Below, piece after piece: positions 1 to 7,283 of a stretch of 41,582 nucleotides of DNA; the first letter of the stretch is position 1; every line of letters starts with the position of its first letter. The notes below the pieces were generated by a model. That model was not told the origin of the DNA. It worked only from the letters and a program-made list of their open reading frames with translations, and did not search any database. Source of the DNA: Actinoplanes sp. TFC3 (GTDB lineage: Bacteria > Actinomycetota > Actinomycetes > Mycobacteriales > Micromonosporaceae); assembly GCF_001553785.1 (NCBI RefSeq), contig NZ_LOJP01000001.1, positions 1,077,725 to 1,119,306 on the forward strand. The letters are read 5' to 3'. The translations under genes were made by a program, and so were the position numbers.

Positions 1-88
1 GCCCCGCCGTCAGCAACGCCGGCAGCCCCAGCCCCGCCGTCAGCGAGGCCAGCAGCCCTGCCGTCAATACGCGCCGCTGACGCGTCAC
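1..88 (-). CDS. N-terminus of an exported protein, cut by the left edge
   Basis: From a GTG at 88 the minus strand reads MTRQRRVLTAGLLASLTAGL and continues open to the edge, 29 codons in all. Two arginines followed by an unbroken run of Ala, Leu and Gly look like a Sec signal peptide or a first membrane helix. The start lies 9 bases past the sulfotransferase stop, so this is probably the next gene of the exopolysaccharide operon. No clear ribosome binding site was found. The function cannot be told because only the leader is inside the window. On the plus strand the segment contains GCCCCGCCGTCAGC twice (1-14 and 31-44). Confidence 0.5.
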   Translation of the reverse strand, partial: MTRQRRVLTAGLLASLTAGLGLPALLTAG

Positions 89-97
89 CGACAGCTG

Positions 98-976
98 TCA
101 CTGCTGACGCCAGATGGGCACTCGTCCCAGCCATGTGATCAGTGCTTCGTCATGCGATGCGTAGTGGTTCGACAGTTCGCGTCGCAGGCCCGGGTCCATG
201 TCGGACTGGCGGAGGCGGGCGTTGTGCCGTTCGAACTCCGGGTGTCCCAGGTTGGTCGGTAGGCCGAGGAACGTGCAGACCTCGTCGTAGACCTCTTCCG
301 GCTGGGTGAAGAAGCGCTCGCTCTCCACTACGTGGATACGCTCACGTCCGACATGCTGGGCCATAACGCTCAAGTAGCGGGCGTACTCGCCACGCGCCCG
401 GTAGGCGTGGTGCTGGTGGGCGAACGAGTAGAACCTCGGGTCCGCCGCCAGCTTTTCCTCCTGGCGGTGCAGCCGGGCCGGCTCCAGCGCCAGCGCGTTG
501 CCGAAGTCGCGTTCGGTCTCGAAGCCGCGCGCCACCTCGTGGTGGTGCTGGGAGTACGCACGCTCGACCGGGTCGCGGACCAGGACGAGCAGCTTCGCCC
601 CGGGCAGGTCCGCGGCGATCCGGGCGGCCGCCTGCGGGTGGTACATGTAGTACGGGCTCGACTCGAAAGTCTGCGCGGGAACGCCGTGCTTCTCGCGTAC
701 CTTCTCGGCCTGCCTTTGCATCGGGAAATGTCCCTTGTACCAGGACATTCCGCGCTCATACGAGACGTCGAAGTAGTGCACGCCCTTGTGCAGTACCGCT
801 TTGAGCACCGCGGGGTGCGCAGCAAGCGCGCGGTAGAGCGACGTCGTGCCGCAGCGCTGACCGCCGCAGATGAGGAATGACGGCGTCATCCGGCTCGGCG
901 CGGTGAGCCGGCCGTACGACCGCGACCCGAGGTGCACCACCCGCTTGACCGGCGCGGGGACCTTCCGCACATCCAT
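98..976 (-). CDS. PAPS-dependent sulfotransferase family protein
   Basis: This 292-residue protein is predicted to move a sulfuryl group from PAPS to an acceptor, probably a sugar hydroxyl. Residues 38-46 read GGQRCGTTS, the P-loop-like 5'-phosphosulfate loop of sulfotransferases. Near residues 125-145 the segment LLVLVRDPVERAYSQHHHEV carries the Arg and Ser of the 3'-phosphate site. There is no signal peptide or membrane helix, so it should act in the cytoplasm. The ATG overlaps the stop of the upstream kinase-like gene by one base (TAATG), which shows translational coupling. Its neighbours are a polymer ligase, a chain-length protein and an APS kinase fusion, so the likely substrate is an exopolysaccharide or its lipid-linked precursor. 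The acceptor is not known from sequence. Confidence 0.85.
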   Translation of the reverse strand: MDVRKVPAPVKRVVHLGSRSYGRLTAPSRMTPSFLICGGQRCGTTSLYRALAAHPAVLKAVLHKGVHYFDVSYERGMSWYKGHFPMQRQAEKVREKHGVPAQTFESSPYYMYHPQAAARIAADLPGAKLLVLVRDPVERAYSQHHHEVARGFETERDFGNALALEPARLHRQEEKLAADPRFYSFAHQHHAYRARGEYARYLSVMAQHVGRERIHVVESERFFTQPEEVYDEVCTFLGLPTNLGHPEFERHNARLRQSDMDPGLRRELSNHYASHDEALITWLGRVPIWRQQ

Positions 977-2262
977 TACAGTTCCTCAACCCTTCGAATC
1001 AGTACGGGGAGCAGCCACGTGCCGAGCACCCCGAGGCGCGCCCCGGCTTCGGCCTGGCGGTCGGTGAGATAACGAGCGGCCAGGTCGACCAGGTAGAGCA
1101 GCGCTGTCAGTTCCCGGACGTCGGATTCCACCCCGAACGGCGCGAGCAGCTCGCCGGCCTTGCGCACGGTGGCCTCGACGGCCGCCGCGGCGTCGCCGCT
1201 GGCCTGGATGCGCCGCTGCAGCTCGTGGTGCACGGCGTCGAAGCCAACCGGTACGCCCTTGGTAAACCGTTCCCAGTCCCACACCAGCAGCGCGTCGGCT
1301 AGGTTGGCCATGTTCCAGGGCGCCCAGTCACCGTGCCAGGCCCCGTACCGCAGCGTCTTGTCACCGGTGTGGGTGGCGAGCAGCTCGGCGGCCGAGCTCA
1401 GCGCCACGCCCTCCGGCCGGTCGATCACCGTGTGCAGCCGTCCGCGCAGCTCAGCCCAGTACGCGCTGCCCACCAGCGTTCCGGAGGTGTAGCCGCAGCA
1501 CCCGGCAATGTCGAGCATCGCGGCGGTGAGCCGGCGCGGGGTCAGCGGTGCGCGCGGCAGCCAGACCGGAAGGGCGGACTGGATCAGCACCTGCGAACCC
1601 CGCCACTGCCCGGCGTGCAGCACCCGCGGCACGGTCAGCTTCGTGAGCCCGACGGTGCCCAGCGCGGTGAGAGCGGCCGTCTCCGCCTTGACGAGCCGCT
1701 GGGTCAGTGGGCCGGTGCCCAGCTTGCCGAAGCCGAACGTCTCGCCATCCGGGCTGATCAGTTGCAGGACCGGTTTGCGGTTCGCGCGTGCCGGACCGAT
1801 GTGGATACTGACGGACAATTCGCGCCCGAGCGCTTCCTGCAAGTAGCCGTCGATCCCGGCGCCGGCCGGTCCGCGGACGTGCAAACGGTCCCGCAGCAGC
1901 ACGCTCGAAGCACCGGTTCGCAGGGCCGCTACCACCGCGTCGCGCTTGAGCCGGGCGCCGCGCGACTGCGGTTCGGCGTACCGGCGCACCGCCGCGGCCG
2001 CCACCCGCCGCGAGGTCAGCGGCACCAGCAGCCGCGGCCGCCGGGCATCCGGCACAACCACATAGTGGGCAATCGTATGAGACGCCGCATCGGGAGAGGG
2101 CGCGGAGCCAGACCCGGAAGGCGAGGAAGTGGAAGCGGTGGGTGAGGAGGAAGAGGAGGAGCAGGGTGCGGGATAGAGCAGCTCCATCACCTCGTTCAGA
2201 TACTGCGTGCGAAGAGCAGCATCGCCGGCGGTGAGCTCCGCCGGCGCGGTCTTAACGGGCAT
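976..2262 (-). CDS. Aminoglycoside-phosphotransferase-fold kinase of the exopolysaccharide operon
   Basis: This 428-residue protein ends in an APH/choline-kinase-type kinase domain. The catalytic loop HGDWAPWN lies at residues 310-317 (Asp312 and Asn317), and the metal-binding Asp is probably Asp329 in VWDWERF. Residues 1-130 hold a separate, unrecognised region with a serine-rich insert (about residues 34-55) that looks disordered. The ATG at 2262 overlaps the end of the O-antigen-ligase-like gene by 11 bases, so the two are coupled. The frame stays open further upstream, but that part lies inside the ligase gene. Its place between ligase and sulfotransferase points to phosphorylation of a sugar or lipid-linked intermediate rather than antibiotic resistance. 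The substrate is unknown. Confidence 0.75.
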   Translation of the reverse strand: MPVKTAPAELTAGDAALRTQYLNEVMELLYPAPCSSSSSSPTASTSSPSGSGSAPSPDAASHTIAHYVVVPDARRPRLLVPLTSRRVAAAAVRRYAEPQSRGARLKRDAVVAALRTGASSVLLRDRLHVRGPAGAGIDGYLQEALGRELSVSIHIGPARANRKPVLQLISPDGETFGFGKLGTGPLTQRLVKAETAALTALGTVGLTKLTVPRVLHAGQWRGSQVLIQSALPVWLPRAPLTPRRLTAAMLDIAGCCGYTSGTLVGSAYWAELRGRLHTVIDRPEGVALSSAAELLATHTGDKTLRYGAWHGDWAPWNMANLADALLVWDWERFTKGVPVGFDAVHHELQRRIQASGDAAAAVEATVRKAGELLAPFGVESDVRELTALLYLVDLAARYLTDRQAEAGARLGVLGTWLLPVLIRRVEEL

Positions 2263-3628
2263 GGGCGTCCCCCTCGAATTCGTTGCGCCACAGCAGCGCG
2301 TAGGCCAGGAACATGAACGCCAGGGGGGTGGGGATCGCGTTGTACCAGAGCATCGCCGAGAAGGAGCTGACGATGGCGGCGCTGGCGGCCACCCCGATGG
2401 GCGTGCGGTCGCGGCGGAAGCGCCACAGGCCATAACCGAAGAAGCCCAGGTACGCGATGGTGCCGACCGCGCCGTGGGCGTACAGCAGTTGCCAGAGCTG
2501 GCCGTTGCCCCCGACCGTGAAGTTGCCGCAACGCTCGCAGCCGGCGCTTTCGCCGACGGTGATCGAGTTGCGCCCGCCAATCGTGTTGCGGGTGGAGCCG
2601 TAGCCGATCACCGGGGACTCCGCGAAGCCGTCCAGCGCGCGTTCGATCAGGAACGAGCGCACGCCGTTGGACTTGCCGTTGTCGAGCCGCGCGTTCACCA
2701 CGTCGCCGAGCGGGGTCGCAATCAGCGCCACCACCAGGCCCGCGCCGGCTAGTGCGACCGCGCCGATGATCCACAGACGACCCATCAGCACGTAGCGTGC
2801 CGCGACATATACGACAATGACCCCCACGCCGATCCACAGCCCGCGGTTGAGTGAAACAACCGCCGGCACAATCGACACGGCCAGGCAGAGCAGGGCCAGA
2901 ATCTTGATTCCGGTACGCCGGGAAGCCCACGCGGCCACCACCGCCCACCCCATGAGCAGGCAGAAGTTGTTGCCCCAGGTGTTTGTGTAACCCCACGGCG
3001 CGGCGGGACGCGGCTTCTCGCCACCGACCAGGTCCATCAGCTGCGCCGCGTACGGGTGCACCAGCGACTGCACGAAGCCCTTGCTGCGCACGTTGCTCGG
3101 CAGCAGCCACTCCACCGGCGAGGTGAACTCGAACCGGCCGGCGACCATGCCCAGCAGTCCGCCCGCCACGGTGACCACGAACAACCAGCCGAGCAGTTTC
3201 ACCAGCCGGCGCCGCGACAATTCGGACTCGGTGAGGTTGCCGGTGTAGACCAGCAGCACGCTCAGCGACAGATACATGGCCAGCCGGTACGCCACCGCCA
3301 GTACCCGGGCGCTGGCGTGTTCGACCACCGTGCCCGCCGGGTCGGCACCCAGCGCCGCGATGCTGATCACCACGGCGGCCAGGAACAGCGCCCACCATCC
3401 GGCCCCCGGCGGCAGCCGCAGCGCACGTCCAGCGGCGCGCCGGCGGACCAGCAGCACAAGCATCGGCACGGCCATGATCGGGAAGATCAGCACCCCGAGC
3501 CCCAGCGCCCACCACAGTGGGTAGAACGCCAGGATGCCGGCTACCGGCCAGGCCGGTAGCCACGTCGGTCGCGCCGGGGCCGTGCTGTGGGCCGCCCGCT
3601 GCGTCGCGCCGGGGACGACCAGCGTCAC
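2252..3628 (-). CDS. O-antigen ligase / Wzy-type polymerase family membrane protein
   Basis: This 458-residue protein is strongly hydrophobic with about ten predicted membrane helices. Near residues 280-350 it has a long polar, presumably extracytoplasmic loop with RSFLIERALDGFAESPVIGY, which resembles the conserved loop of the Wzy_C/O-antigen-ligase family. Members polymerise or ligate undecaprenyl-linked repeat units on the outer face of the membrane. The GTG start at 3628 overlaps the co-polymerase stop (GTGA), and its end overlaps the kinase-like gene. The pairing with a Wzz-like protein supports a Wzx/Wzy-type pathway. No flippase lies in the window and it may be further left. Polymerase and ligase cannot be separated from sequence alone. 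Confidence 0.82.
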   Translation of the reverse strand: MTLVVPGATQRAAHSTAPARPTWLPAWPVAGILAFYPLWWALGLGVLIFPIMAVPMLVLLVRRRAAGRALRLPPGAGWWALFLAAVVISIAALGADPAGTVVEHASARVLAVAYRLAMYLSLSVLLVYTGNLTESELSRRRLVKLLGWLFVVTVAGGLLGMVAGRFEFTSPVEWLLPSNVRSKGFVQSLVHPYAAQLMDLVGGEKPRPAAPWGYTNTWGNNFCLLMGWAVVAAWASRRTGIKILALLCLAVSIVPAVVSLNRGLWIGVGVIVVYVAARYVLMGRLWIIGAVALAGAGLVVALIATPLGDVVNARLDNGKSNGVRSFLIERALDGFAESPVIGYGSTRNTIGGRNSITVGESAGCERCGNFTVGGNGQLWQLLYAHGAVGTIAYLGFFGYGLWRFRRDRTPIGVAASAAIVSSFSAMLWYNAIPTPLAFMFLAYALLWRNEFEGDAHAR

Positions 3629-5502
3629 TTGTCGTCGTCCTGCAGTTGCTTGGCGGTAGCAGGCGACGGCTTGGTGCCGGTGATGTCGATGATCGCAGTG
3701 ACTTCTTCCGGCCCGTCACCCTGGCGCGGCGGCCGGGGTGAGAGCGAGCCGACGGTCCGCATCGGCTGCGTGCGCTCACTGTCGTGACCGCCCGGAATAT
3801 CCAATTTACCCGCAGCGACGCCAACCCCAGCCGCCGACGATCCGCCCAACCCGGAACCCGAAGCCCCAAGCCCCAAGCCGCCGGAGCCGGAAGCTGCGGA
3901 GCCGGCAGTGCCCGAGCCGGAAGCGCCCGAGCCAGAACCGGAACCCGGCGCCCCCAGAGCAACAGCCGGCAGATTCTCCTCAGCGGCCGACCGAGTCACC
4001 CCACTGAGCTGCGGCAGCACCACCGCCCCCAGCAACGGCGTACCCACCCGGCTCAGCTGCTCGGCCGCATCCAGCAAAGCCGGCCGCTTGGCACGCCGCA
4101 GCTCAACCGCGAGGATCGCCGCGTCGGCCAGGCTCGCCAGGCTCTGCGCGTCCGCGCTGCTGCTGGTCGACGGGGCCTCGATGACCACGTACCCGGCCTG
4201 CCGGCGCAGCGCGTCCAGGGTGTCCCGCAGTCGCTGGGACTGCATCAGCCCAGCCGCCGTGGCCGCGCCGCCGGTAGTGACGACCCGCAGCGACGGGATG
4301 CGTGGGGTGCGCTGCACGACGTCGTTGAGCCCGACCCGCCCGGCCAGCAGGTCGGAGAGCCCGGGCATAGCGGACACCCCGAGCATCCGGGCCAGCGGTG
4401 CCGCATCTACCACGCTGTCCGGCAGGTGCGCCCCGACCAGGATCACGTCGCTGCCGGTACGAGCCAGCGCCGCCGCCAGGTTCGCCGCCACCAGCGTGGT
4501 TGACGAGCCCCGGCTGGCCCCGGTGACCACGATGATCTGGTCACCGGCGTTGAGGCTGGCCAGGATCTCGTTGCGCAGCCGGTTGAAGACCCGCCCGCCC
4601 GGACCGTACGGCTGCAGCACGTCATCGAAATGGGGCGTGGTGCGCTCGTCCAACGCGGCGAGCACCGGGATCCGGCCCCGGTCACGGACATCGGCGGCCG
4701 TGCGCAGCCGCCGGTCGAAGCGCTCCCGCAGGAACGCCAGCAGCAGCCCGACCAGCAGGCCGATCATCGCGCCCGCGGCAATGTTGAGCGGCCCGTTGGG
4801 GCTGATCGGGTCCTCGGGTTCGCGGGCGTCGCTGATGATCTGCCCGGCGGTGACGGTGGACGTGGTCAGCGCGTTCAGCCGGCCGGTGAGCCCGTTCAGC
4901 TGGTTCTGCTGGTTGCTGCGCAGGCTTTCCAAATTGGAGCGTTCGGAGCTGCCCGAGCGAGCCTTGGACAGCCGGCTGTTGATCGATGTCAGGCCGGTGG
5001 TGAGCTGCTTGATCTTGGTGCTCAGCGTCTTGATCTGCGTGTCCAGCGAAGCGCGGGCGGTCTCCTCGCGGTTGCGCAGGTACGCCTCGGCGAACGCGTG
5101 CGAACCGGCCTGGGCGTCCTTGGCGTTGTCCGCGGAGTAGCTGATCTGCAGCACCGTGGTGTTCGGCGGCACCTCAACCGTGACGTCGTGGGCCAGTTCC
5201 AGCGGCGAGGTGGTCGAGCGCAGCAGCGTCGCGGCCTTGGTGGCAACCGCGCCCGAGACGACGAGCTGCGCCTCGGTGTCGAGATTGATCGTGCCCTTGG
5301 TGCGCCCGCCGGAGGCGTTGACGTCCTGGTCGACGGGTGCCACCAGCACGGAGGCGGTGGATTCGTACACCTTGGGCGTGGCCTGGGTCACCGTGGCGCC
5401 GACGGCCAGCCCCGCCGCGGTCGCCGCCAGCACCACCCACCAGTGGCGGCGGAACACGCCAAGGTAGTGAGGCAGATCGGCGGACGGGCGAGTCGCTTCC
5501 AT
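3625..5502 (-). CDS. Wzz/BY-kinase-like polysaccharide co-polymerase with degenerate P-loop
   Basis: This 625-residue protein sets polymer chain length together with the polymerase. A first membrane helix (about residues 18-40, WWVVLAATAAGLAVGATV) is followed by a Wzz ectodomain with a coiled coil and a second helix near 230-255. A CpsD-like ATPase fold follows. The expected P-loop GxGKST is instead G328-ASRGSSTT, with Ser333 where lysine should be, and the VDTPP-like motif reads VIEAPS. The tail is about 60 residues of Gly/Ser/Ala repeat, then a tail with no tyrosines, unlike BY-kinase tails. I chose the ATG at 5502 because GAAAGG lies 12 bases upstream. A TTG at 5547 would add 15 residues but has no clear binding site. 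Confidence 0.85.
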   Translation of the reverse strand: MEATRPSADLPHYLGVFRRHWWVVLAATAAGLAVGATVTQATPKVYESTASVLVAPVDQDVNASGGRTKGTINLDTEAQLVVSGAVATKAATLLRSTTSPLELAHDVTVEVPPNTTVLQISYSADNAKDAQAGSHAFAEAYLRNREETARASLDTQIKTLSTKIKQLTTGLTSINSRLSKARSGSSERSNLESLRSNQQNQLNGLTGRLNALTTSTVTAGQIISDAREPEDPISPNGPLNIAAGAMIGLLVGLLLAFLRERFDRRLRTAADVRDRGRIPVLAALDERTTPHFDDVLQPYGPGGRVFNRLRNEILASLNAGDQIIVVTGASRGSSTTLVAANLAAALARTGSDVILVGAHLPDSVVDAAPLARMLGVSAMPGLSDLLAGRVGLNDVVQRTPRIPSLRVVTTGGAATAAGLMQSQRLRDTLDALRRQAGYVVIEAPSTSSSADAQSLASLADAAILAVELRRAKRPALLDAAEQLSRVGTPLLGAVVLPQLSGVTRSAAEENLPAVALGAPGSGSGSGASGSGTAGSAASGSGGLGLGASGSGLGGSSAAGVGVAAGKLDIPGGHDSERTQPMRTVGSLSPRPPRQGDGPEEVTAIIDITGTKPSPATAKQLQDDDK

Positions 5503-5549
5503 CGGTACGGCGGCCCTTTCGCGGGTGAAGGAGGAGTTTTCCGGCAAAC

Positions 5550-5580
5550 GGGCGTTTGGCCCCCGAGGGGTAAACGGCCC
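5550..5580 (-). other. Hairpin between APS-kinase fusion and co-polymerase gene
   Basis: In the 112-base gap, the minus strand can fold GTTTA-CCCC around a TCG loop with GGGG-CC-AAAC (arms about 5554-5564 and 5568-5577). No T-run follows, so it is more likely an RNA processing or partial attenuation structure than a full terminator. It may set different expression of the kinase fusion and the polymer genes. Confidence 0.35.
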
Positions 5581-5614
5581 GTGCGCCGATGCGTAACTCC
5601 TTCGCCGCGACCGG

Positions 5615-7138
5615 TTAGTTCATCGCGGGTTCAACCCAGCCGCTCTCCACCAGATAGGCCAGCACCCGATCGATGGCCTCGGGCACCGTCATGTTCGTCG
5701 TGTCGACCGTGAGCTCGGCATTCGCCGGAACCTCGTACGGGTCGTCGATGCCGGTCATGCCGCGCAGCTGACCGGCGCGGGCGCGGGCGTACAGGCCCTT
5801 GCGGTCGCGTTGCTCACACACTTCGAGGGGCGTGGCGACGTGCACGAGGACAAATCCGGCTCCCGCGTTGGTGGCCATCGCGCGCACCGCGGCCCGAGCG
5901 TCGGCGTACGGCGCGATCGGGCAGGCGATCGCCATCCCGCGGTGCCGCCCGACCTCGGCGGCGACCCAGCCGATCCGGCGCACGTTGCGATCGCGGTCGA
6001 GCCGGCTGAAGCCCAGCCCGGCCGAGAGCTCGCGGCGCACCACGTCACCGTCGAGGAAGGTGATGGTCCGCTCGCCGCTCTCGCGCAGCGTGTCGGCCAG
6101 CCCGCGGGCGATAGTGGACTTGCCGGACCCCGAGAAACCGGTGAAGAACACAACCAGTCCACGGTGGCGCCGCGGTGGACGTACCCTCGAAAGCTCTTTG
6201 GCCACGGCCGGGGGAGTGTGCCATTCCGGCAGCGGAAAACCGCGGTCGAGCAGGTCTTCGATCTCGGCCGGACGCATCGCCAAGCGACGGTTGCGGGGCG
6301 GGATGTCGTCACGCCAGCGCCATTGACCGTCCCGGTTGTCGTAGGCCAGCTCCCGCGGAACCAGCACGCGCAGGCCGCCACCGGAGAGCATGTCGCCGGT
6401 GGACAGCACGTGGGTGACGCCGTAGGCGACCGCGACCCGGGCCCGCAGCAGCGCATCACGCATCTCGTCGCCGCGCGTCATCAGCGGCACCGCCACGATC
6501 GTCGCGGGCGGCATCCGGTCGCGCGCGGCAAAAATTGCTCGCACGAGGGCTTCCGGCGGCAGACCGTCGGGCCCCGGGCCGGTCACCGGGATGAAGATCA
6601 GCAGGTGCGCGGCGAGCGTGCGGGCGGCGTGCGCGATCTGCGCGAGCTGCGGGCGATGCAGTGGCCGGTCGGCGATCACCCCGAGCACCCGGCCGGGCGG
6701 CAACAAGGCCTTGACCTCTTCGGGGGTACGACGTAAGCGCTGGAACGGCCCGTGACCGCCATCGCCCATCCGTCGCACCGAGCCCCCGACCGCATACATC
6801 CGCTCGGAGGTCGGCCAGGCGTCGCTGACCTCGAGCGCGGCCACCGGTGCGCCCTCGGGGTCGGTCAGCACCACAGTGCGCCGCTGCGGGTCATCGAGAT
6901 TGAGCCCGGCGGCCAGCTCGCCCGGTATCTCGCAGGTGACCGCGACCGGCCACGGTGTCCCGTCGGCGAGCCGCCCCCGTCGGCGCAGCGCCTGCAGATC
7001 CGCCCGGCCCAGGAAGCCGGTCAGGGGCGCATAGGCCCCGGACAGCAGCAACTCGAGATCGGCCAGTTCGTGCGCGCGCGGTGTGTAGGACGGCGCGTCA
7101 CGCAGCACGTCCTCGGGCAGCACGGACCCGTCGTTCAC
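5615..7138 (-). CDS. Degenerate ATP-sulfurylase domain fused to adenylyl-sulfate kinase
   Basis: This 507-residue protein has two parts. Residues about 328-507 are an APS kinase with P-loop GFSGSGKST (Lys340), LDGDVVRREL, and the RKGLYARARAG region. It should make PAPS from APS and ATP in the cytoplasm. Residues 1-320 have the layout of an ATP sulfurylase (PUA-like part, then catalytic part), but the usual QxRNPxH...H signature is replaced by ADRPLHRPQ and the GRDHAG loop by STGDMLSG. The first half may therefore be inactive or changed in role. GTG start with GGGGGAG about 7 bases upstream. It is the first gene of the operon that ends with a sulfotransferase, so it probably supplies PAPS for that enzyme. 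Confidence 0.85.
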   Translation of the reverse strand: MNDGSVLPEDVLRDAPSYTPRAHELADLELLLSGAYAPLTGFLGRADLQALRRRGRLADGTPWPVAVTCEIPGELAAGLNLDDPQRRTVVLTDPEGAPVAALEVSDAWPTSERMYAVGGSVRRMGDGGHGPFQRLRRTPEEVKALLPPGRVLGVIADRPLHRPQLAQIAHAARTLAAHLLIFIPVTGPGPDGLPPEALVRAIFAARDRMPPATIVAVPLMTRGDEMRDALLRARVAVAYGVTHVLSTGDMLSGGGLRVLVPRELAYDNRDGQWRWRDDIPPRNRRLAMRPAEIEDLLDRGFPLPEWHTPPAVAKELSRVRPPRRHRGLVVFFTGFSGSGKSTIARGLADTLRESGERTITFLDGDVVRRELSAGLGFSRLDRDRNVRRIGWVAAEVGRHRGMAIACPIAPYADARAAVRAMATNAGAGFVLVHVATPLEVCEQRDRKGLYARARAGQLRGMTGIDDPYEVPANAELTVDTTNMTVPEAIDRVLAYLVESGWVEPAMN

Positions 7139-7283
7139 CTGAGACTCCCCCTGCAGTGACTTGAGGGACAGTTTCTCAGCCGGGCTTCACCACGTCGAGC
7201 GGGGTCCTCGATCGACGACCCGCTCATGTTTCATCCTCGTCGGTAGTCGACAAAGTGGACTTTGCATAACAAACTGCCCAATT
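7139..7283. promoter_or_regulatory. Divergent intergenic region, sulfation/EPS operon versus GH26-like gene
   Basis: These 145 bases separate two divergent genes and must carry promoters for both. On the plus strand the AT-rich patch TTTGCATAACAAACTG (about 7260-7275) stands out just before the GTG at 7284. No convincing -35/-10 pair could be assigned for either direction. Confidence 0.35.

Noticed and set aside
976..2262. Aminoglycoside resistance gene
   Set aside because: The catalytic loop is shared by many small-molecule kinases. The operon setting, the extra N-terminal region and the gene overlap fit polysaccharide work better.
7243..7260. AGTCGACAAAGTGGAC occurs near 7243 and again near 22483
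   Set aside because: A 16-base match in 41 kb can occur by chance, and the second copy lies inside cslA coding sequence, so a shared operator is unlikely.
7161..7283. A longer start for the GH26-like protein at the TTG at 7161
   Set aside because: It would place 41 odd residues before the signal peptide and run into the divergent gene's promoter region.
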